Assembly: GCF_900103445.1 (NCBI RefSeq)
Contig: NZ_FNHS01000015.1
Location: 62,001-126,000 of the forward strand
Direction of reading: 5' to 3'
DNA: 64,000 nt
Source: Methylobacterium phyllostachyos
GTDB taxonomy: Bacteria > Pseudomonadota > Alphaproteobacteria > Rhizobiales > Beijerinckiaceae
Both the position numbers and the translations under genes were made by a program. A model generated the notes under the pieces. That model did not search any database, had not been told where the DNA came from, and saw nothing but the letters and a program-made list of their open reading frames with translations. Below are positions 61,094 to 64,000 of this stretch, one piece after another; position 1 is the stretch's first letter, and each line of letters starts with the position of its first letter.

Positions 61094-62089
61094 ATGGATG
61101 TCGAGCTGATCGGCCTGACCAAGCGCTACGGCGCGGCCATTGCGGTCGATGGCATCGACCTGAAGGTACCATCCGGCGCCTATTGCTGCCTGCTTGGGCC
61201 CTCGGGCTGCGGCAAGACCACGACGCTGCGGATGATCGGCGGCCACGAGCGCGCCAGCGCGGGCGACGTGGTGATCGGCCCCAAGGCGGTGGGCGATGCG
61301 GCCCCGGCGGAGCGCGGCACCGCCATGATGTTCCAGAGCTACGCCCTGTTCCCGCATCTCGACGCGCGCGACAACGTCGCCTTCAGCCTGAAGATGCGCG
61401 GAATCGGCAAGGCGGAGCGCCGCGCCAAGGCGATGGCGATGCTCGATCTCGTGCAGATGAGCCACCTCGCTGGGCGCCTGCCGTCCCAGCTGTCCGGCGG
61501 CCAGCAGCAGCGCATGGCGCTGGCCCGCGCCCTCGTCACCGGCCCGAAGGTGCTGCTGCTCGACGAGCCGCTCTCCGCCCTCGACCCGTTCCTGCGGGTG
61601 CGGATGCGGGTGGAGCTGAAGCGGATTCAGACCGAGCTCGGGCTCACCTTCATCCACGTCACCCACAGCCAGGAGGAGGCAATGGCGCTCTCCGACCTCG
61701 TGGTGGTGATGCAGGCCGGCCGGATCGAGCAGGCCGCCGATCCCCGCACTGTGTTCGAGCGCCCGGCCACCGCCTTCGTGGCCCGGTTCATCGGCGGCCA
61801 CAACGTGATCCGCGTGCCCGACGGGCTCGTCGCCGTGCGGGCGGACCGGATGCGGCTCGGCGCCGAGGCCGGGCCCGCCGCCCTGCCGGCCCGGGTGGTC
61901 GCGGTCGAGTACCAGGGCACCAGCGTGCATGTCGGCCTCGACGCCGACGGGCTGGAGCGCTCGCCCGAGAGTCCGGCCGCGCTGACCGCCATCCTCAGCG
62001 ACGCCGATTTCGCTGCCCGCCCGGTCGGCCTGGGCGACACGATCCCGGTCGGCTGGGACGCTTCCGCCGCCCACCGCCTCGATGCGTAA
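61094..62089 (+). CDS. ABC transporter ATP-binding protein (PotA-like)
   Basis: The 331-residue protein has Walker A GPSGCGKTT at residues 35-43, the Q-loop FQSYALFPHLDARDNV, signature LSGGQQQRMALARAL, Walker B LLLDEPLSALD, and a C-terminal TOBE-like domain (ARVVAVEYQGTSVHVGL). It is the ATPase of a spermidine/putrescine-type importer. It begins 47 bp after hydA and is followed 13 bp later by the binding protein gene. Confidence 0.93.
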   Translation: MDVELIGLTKRYGAAIAVDGIDLKVPSGAYCCLLGPSGCGKTTTLRMIGGHERASAGDVVIGPKAVGDAAPAERGTAMMFQSYALFPHLDARDNVAFSLKMRGIGKAERRAKAMAMLDLVQMSHLAGRLPSQLSGGQQQRMALARALVTGPKVLLLDEPLSALDPFLRVRMRVELKRIQTELGLTFIHVTHSQEEAMALSDLVVVMQAGRIEQAADPRTVFERPATAFVARFIGGHNVIRVPDGLVAVRADRMRLGAEAGPAALPARVVAVEYQGTSVHVGLDADGLERSPESPAALTAILSDADFAARPVGLGDTIPVGWDASAAHRLDA

Positions 62090-62102
62090 CCGTACGGAGA
62101 CG

Positions 62103-63362
62103 ATGATGGACCTTTCCCCGAGCCGGCGCACGCTCCTGAAGGGCGCCGCCGCTTTGGCCGCCACCCCAGTGACCGGCTTCCCGGCCGTACATGCCGCCGA
62201 GCCCGTGACCCTGCGCTACCTCGGCACCGCGGTGAGCCAGTCCTCCGACATCGCCAAGAAGGTGAAGGAGGATCTCGGCATCATCCTGGAGTACATTCCC
62301 GTCGTGACCGACGAGGTGACGAAGCGGGCGGTGACCCAGCCGAACTCGTTCGACCTGATCGACACCGAGTATTTCAGCCTCAAGAAGATCCTGCCCTCGG
62401 GCAATCTGAGCGGCCTGGACGCCAAGCGGATCAAGCTCGCCGACAAGATCACCGGCGTGTTCACGAAGGGTGAGGTCAACGGCAAAAAGATCGGCGACCA
62501 GGGCACCGCGCCGCGTAAGGTGTTCTACCTCGAGGGCCAGAACGCCAAGACCTTCGCGTCCGCTCCGACCGAGTGGCTGACCCTGATCCCCACCACCTAC
62601 AACGCCGACACGCTCGGCATCCGGCCGGACCTGATCAAGCGGCCGGTGGAGAGCTGGAAGGACCTGCTCAGCCCCGACTTCAAGGGCAAGGCCTCGATCC
62701 TCAACATCCCGTCGATCGGCATCATGGACGCCGCCATGGTGGTGGAGGCCAGCGGCGACTACACCTACGGCGACAAGGGCAACATGACGCGCGCCGAGAT
62801 CGATCGCACCATCAAGGTGCTGATCGAGGCCAAGCGCGCCGGCCAGTTCCGGGCCTTCTGGCAGGACTTCAACGAATCCGTGAACCTGATGGCCTCGGGC
62901 GAGACGGTGATCCAGTCGATGTGGTCGCCGGCCGTCACGAAGGTGCGGGCTCAAGGGGTGCCGTGCGTCTACCAGCCGCTCAAGGAGGGCTACCGGGCCT
63001 GGGCGCAGGGTTTCGGCGTCCCGAAGACCCTGAGCGGCAAGAAGCTCGACGCCGCCTACGACTTCATCAACTGGTTCCTGTCGGGTTGGGCCGGGGCCTA
63101 CCTGAACCGGCAGGGCTACTACTCGGCGGTGCTGGAGACCGCCAAGGAGCACATGCAGCCCTACGAGTGGGCCTTCTGGATGGAGGGCAAGCCCGCCGAG
63201 AAGGACATTCTGGGCCCCGACGGCACCCTGATCGAGAAGGCGGGCGCCACCCGCGACGGCGGCTCCTTCGAGCAGCGGATGGGTTCGGTGGCCTGCTGGA
63301 ACGCCGTGATGGACGAGAACACCTACATGGTGCGCAAGTGGAACGAGTTCATCGCGGCGTGA
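62103..63362 (+). CDS. Extracellular solute-binding protein, polyamine/ABC type
   Basis: The 419-residue protein starts MMDLSPSRRTLLKGAAALAA, a Tat-like export signal cleaved near HAAEP. The body shows LRYLGTAVSQSSDIAKKV, TLIPTTYNADTLGIRPDL and FINWFLSGWAGAYLNRQGYY, typical of PotD-like family 1 binding proteins. It would deliver a ligand to the permease at the window edge. Ligand identity is uncertain; the neighbouring hydA hints at a nitrogenous compound. Confidence 0.9.
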   Translation: MMDLSPSRRTLLKGAAALAATPVTGFPAVHAAEPVTLRYLGTAVSQSSDIAKKVKEDLGIILEYIPVVTDEVTKRAVTQPNSFDLIDTEYFSLKKILPSGNLSGLDAKRIKLADKITGVFTKGEVNGKKIGDQGTAPRKVFYLEGQNAKTFASAPTEWLTLIPTTYNADTLGIRPDLIKRPVESWKDLLSPDFKGKASILNIPSIGIMDAAMVVEASGDYTYGDKGNMTRAEIDRTIKVLIEAKRAGQFRAFWQDFNESVNLMASGETVIQSMWSPAVTKVRAQGVPCVYQPLKEGYRAWAQGFGVPKTLSGKKLDAAYDFINWFLSGWAGAYLNRQGYYSAVLETAKEHMQPYEWAFWMEGKPAEKDILGPDGTLIEKAGATRDGGSFEQRMGSVACWNAVMDENTYMVRKWNEFIAA

Positions 63363-63368
63363 GCGGGC

Positions 63369-63484
63369 TCACCTTTCCCCTCCCCCCTGTGGGGAGGGGC
63401 AGGGGTGGGGGTGGTGCAGACGGCACCGCACCGCTCGATCCTGACCCACCCCCACCTCCGGCTCCTCCCCACAAGGAGGAGGAG
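63369..63484. repeat. Palindromic repeat family C, across the permease start
   Basis: The left arm (ctcccccctgtggggagggg then caggggtgggggtg) and the right arm, reverse complement (ctcctccttgtggggaggag then ccggaggtgggggtg), pair imperfectly over about 40 bases around a 27-base centre. It lies directly after the binding protein stop and spans the first codons of the permease frame. Confidence 0.8.
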
Positions 63485-64000
63485 AGTCGCGTCGCGCCCT
63501 TTCGGCCCCGCCGCAGCCTCGCCTACCTCCAAGCCGCGCCGCTGGCGCTCGTCTTCCTGATCTTCCTCGTGATCCCGCTGGTGCTCACCGGGATCGTCTC
63601 GCTCTGGGAGTATAACGAGTACGCCATCATCCCGGCGCTCACCCTTCAGAACTACGCAGACCTGTTCGACGGCTGCCTGTCGGCAGACCTCTGCACGACT
63701 TTGCGCACCTATCTCTCGACGGTGAAGTTCGTCGTGCTGACGCTGGCGATCACCCTGCCGCTCGGCTTCGCGATCGCCTACTTCCTAGCCTTCCACATCC
63801 GCTCCGGCACGGTGCGGATGGGCCTGTTCCTGCTCTGCACGATTCCGTTCTGGACCTCGAACGTGATCCGCATGATCTCGTGGATCCCGCTGCTCGGCCG
63901 CAACGGCCTCATCAACGATACGCTTCGCGCCCTCGGGCTGATCCGGCAGCCGATCGAGGGCCTGCTCTATTCCGACTTCGCGGTGGTGCTGGCCTTCGTG
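63389..64000 (+). CDS. ABC transporter permease, PotB-like (C-terminus beyond window edge)
   Basis: The frame encodes RRSLAYLQAAPLALVFLIFL, then VIPLVLTGIVSLWEYNEYA, LRTYLSTVKFVVLTLAITL, and LLCTIPFWTSNVIRMISWIP, the typical PotB-like permease core with at least three membrane segments in the visible part. From the first membrane segment back to the family C repeat there is no ATG, GTG or TTG in frame except the GTG at 63389, which lies inside the repeat. Translation from it gives a Gly-, Pro- and charge-rich 40-residue leader (MGRGRGGGADGTAPLD...). AAGGAGGAGGAG at 63473-63484 looks like a ribosome-binding site whose own start codon is missing. Confidence 0.85.
   Translation, partial: MGRGRGGGGADGTAPLDPDPPPPPAPPHKEEESRVAPFRPRRSLAYLQAAPLALVFLIFLVIPLVLTGIVSLWEYNEYAIIPALTLQNYADLFDGCLSADLCTTLRTYLSTVKFVVLTLAITLPLGFAIAYFLAFHIRSGTVRMGLFLLCTIPFWTSNVIRMISWIPLLGRNGLINDTLRALGLIRQPIEGLLYSDFAVVLAFV

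Overview
The window is high-GC (around 70%), gene-dense alphaproteobacterial chromosome, most likely Methylobacterium or a close relative. The pointers are a DHFR-like protein resembling dihydromethanopterin reductase (DmrA, of the methylotrophic H4MPT pathway), a MucR/Ros regulator, cvpA beside purF, a rhizobial-type phospholipid N-methyltransferase, and abundant small palindromic repeats of the kind I associate with this genus. The genus call is inference from gene content; no rRNA or tRNA gene was seen.

Layout. 1-1.2 kb: edge of a YbdK-type carboxylate-amine ligase and a PIN/Phd toxin-antitoxin pair. 1.2-9.3 kb: dmrA-like gene, SDR, purF, cvpA, alr, radA, moaA and a DUF971 protein. 9.3-16 kb: DUF2235 hydrolase, cupin, L,D-transpeptidase and divergently transcribed osmoregulated periplasmic glucan genes mdoH/mdoG. 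16-27 kb: zwf, a small GIY-YIG nuclease element with terminal inverted repeats, an SDR operon, a GH10 xylanase, an acyltransferase, a second L,D-transpeptidase and a large acyl-CoA synthetase/GNAT fusion. 27-35.4 kb: mucR, a membrane-anchored Mrr-like nuclease, peroxiredoxin, YqgE, dnaK-dnaJ and a PmtA-like methyltransferase. 35.5-43 kb: a His/Gly-rich secreted protein, a PhyH-like dioxygenase, a tight nucleoside salvage operon (cdd-pnp-deoC-deoA), an ECF sigma/anti-sigma pair and glutathione peroxidase. 43-50 kb: chemoreceptor, patatin, ispG, kup. 50.1-51.8 kb: a low-GC islet with a possible toxin/immunity pair, then a second PIN/Phd module. 52-57 kb: two-subunit molybdenum hydroxylase, small periplasmic proteins and a DUF1194 protein. 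57-64 kb: sirtuin, an isochorismatase-fold hydrolase overlapping a GlxA-type regulator, then dihydropyrimidinase and a spermidine/putrescine-type ABC transporter cut by the window edge.

Three families of palindromic repeats are the least ordinary content. Family A (about 1.67, 2.5, 33.3, 55.4 and 59.4 kb) is a chain of four hairpins closed by an outer stem; the arms change between copies while pairing is kept. Family B (7.7, 15.6, 18.2 and 23.9 kb) is a roughly 90-bp imperfect palindrome. The same ends, as 40-bp terminal inverted repeats, bracket a GIY-YIG endonuclease gene at 17.69-18.11 kb, which makes that nuclease a candidate mobiliser of the family. Family C (63.4 kb) lies across the start of the ABC permease and supplies its only canonical upstream start codon, just as a family A copy supplies the C-terminal tail of the GlxA-type regulator.
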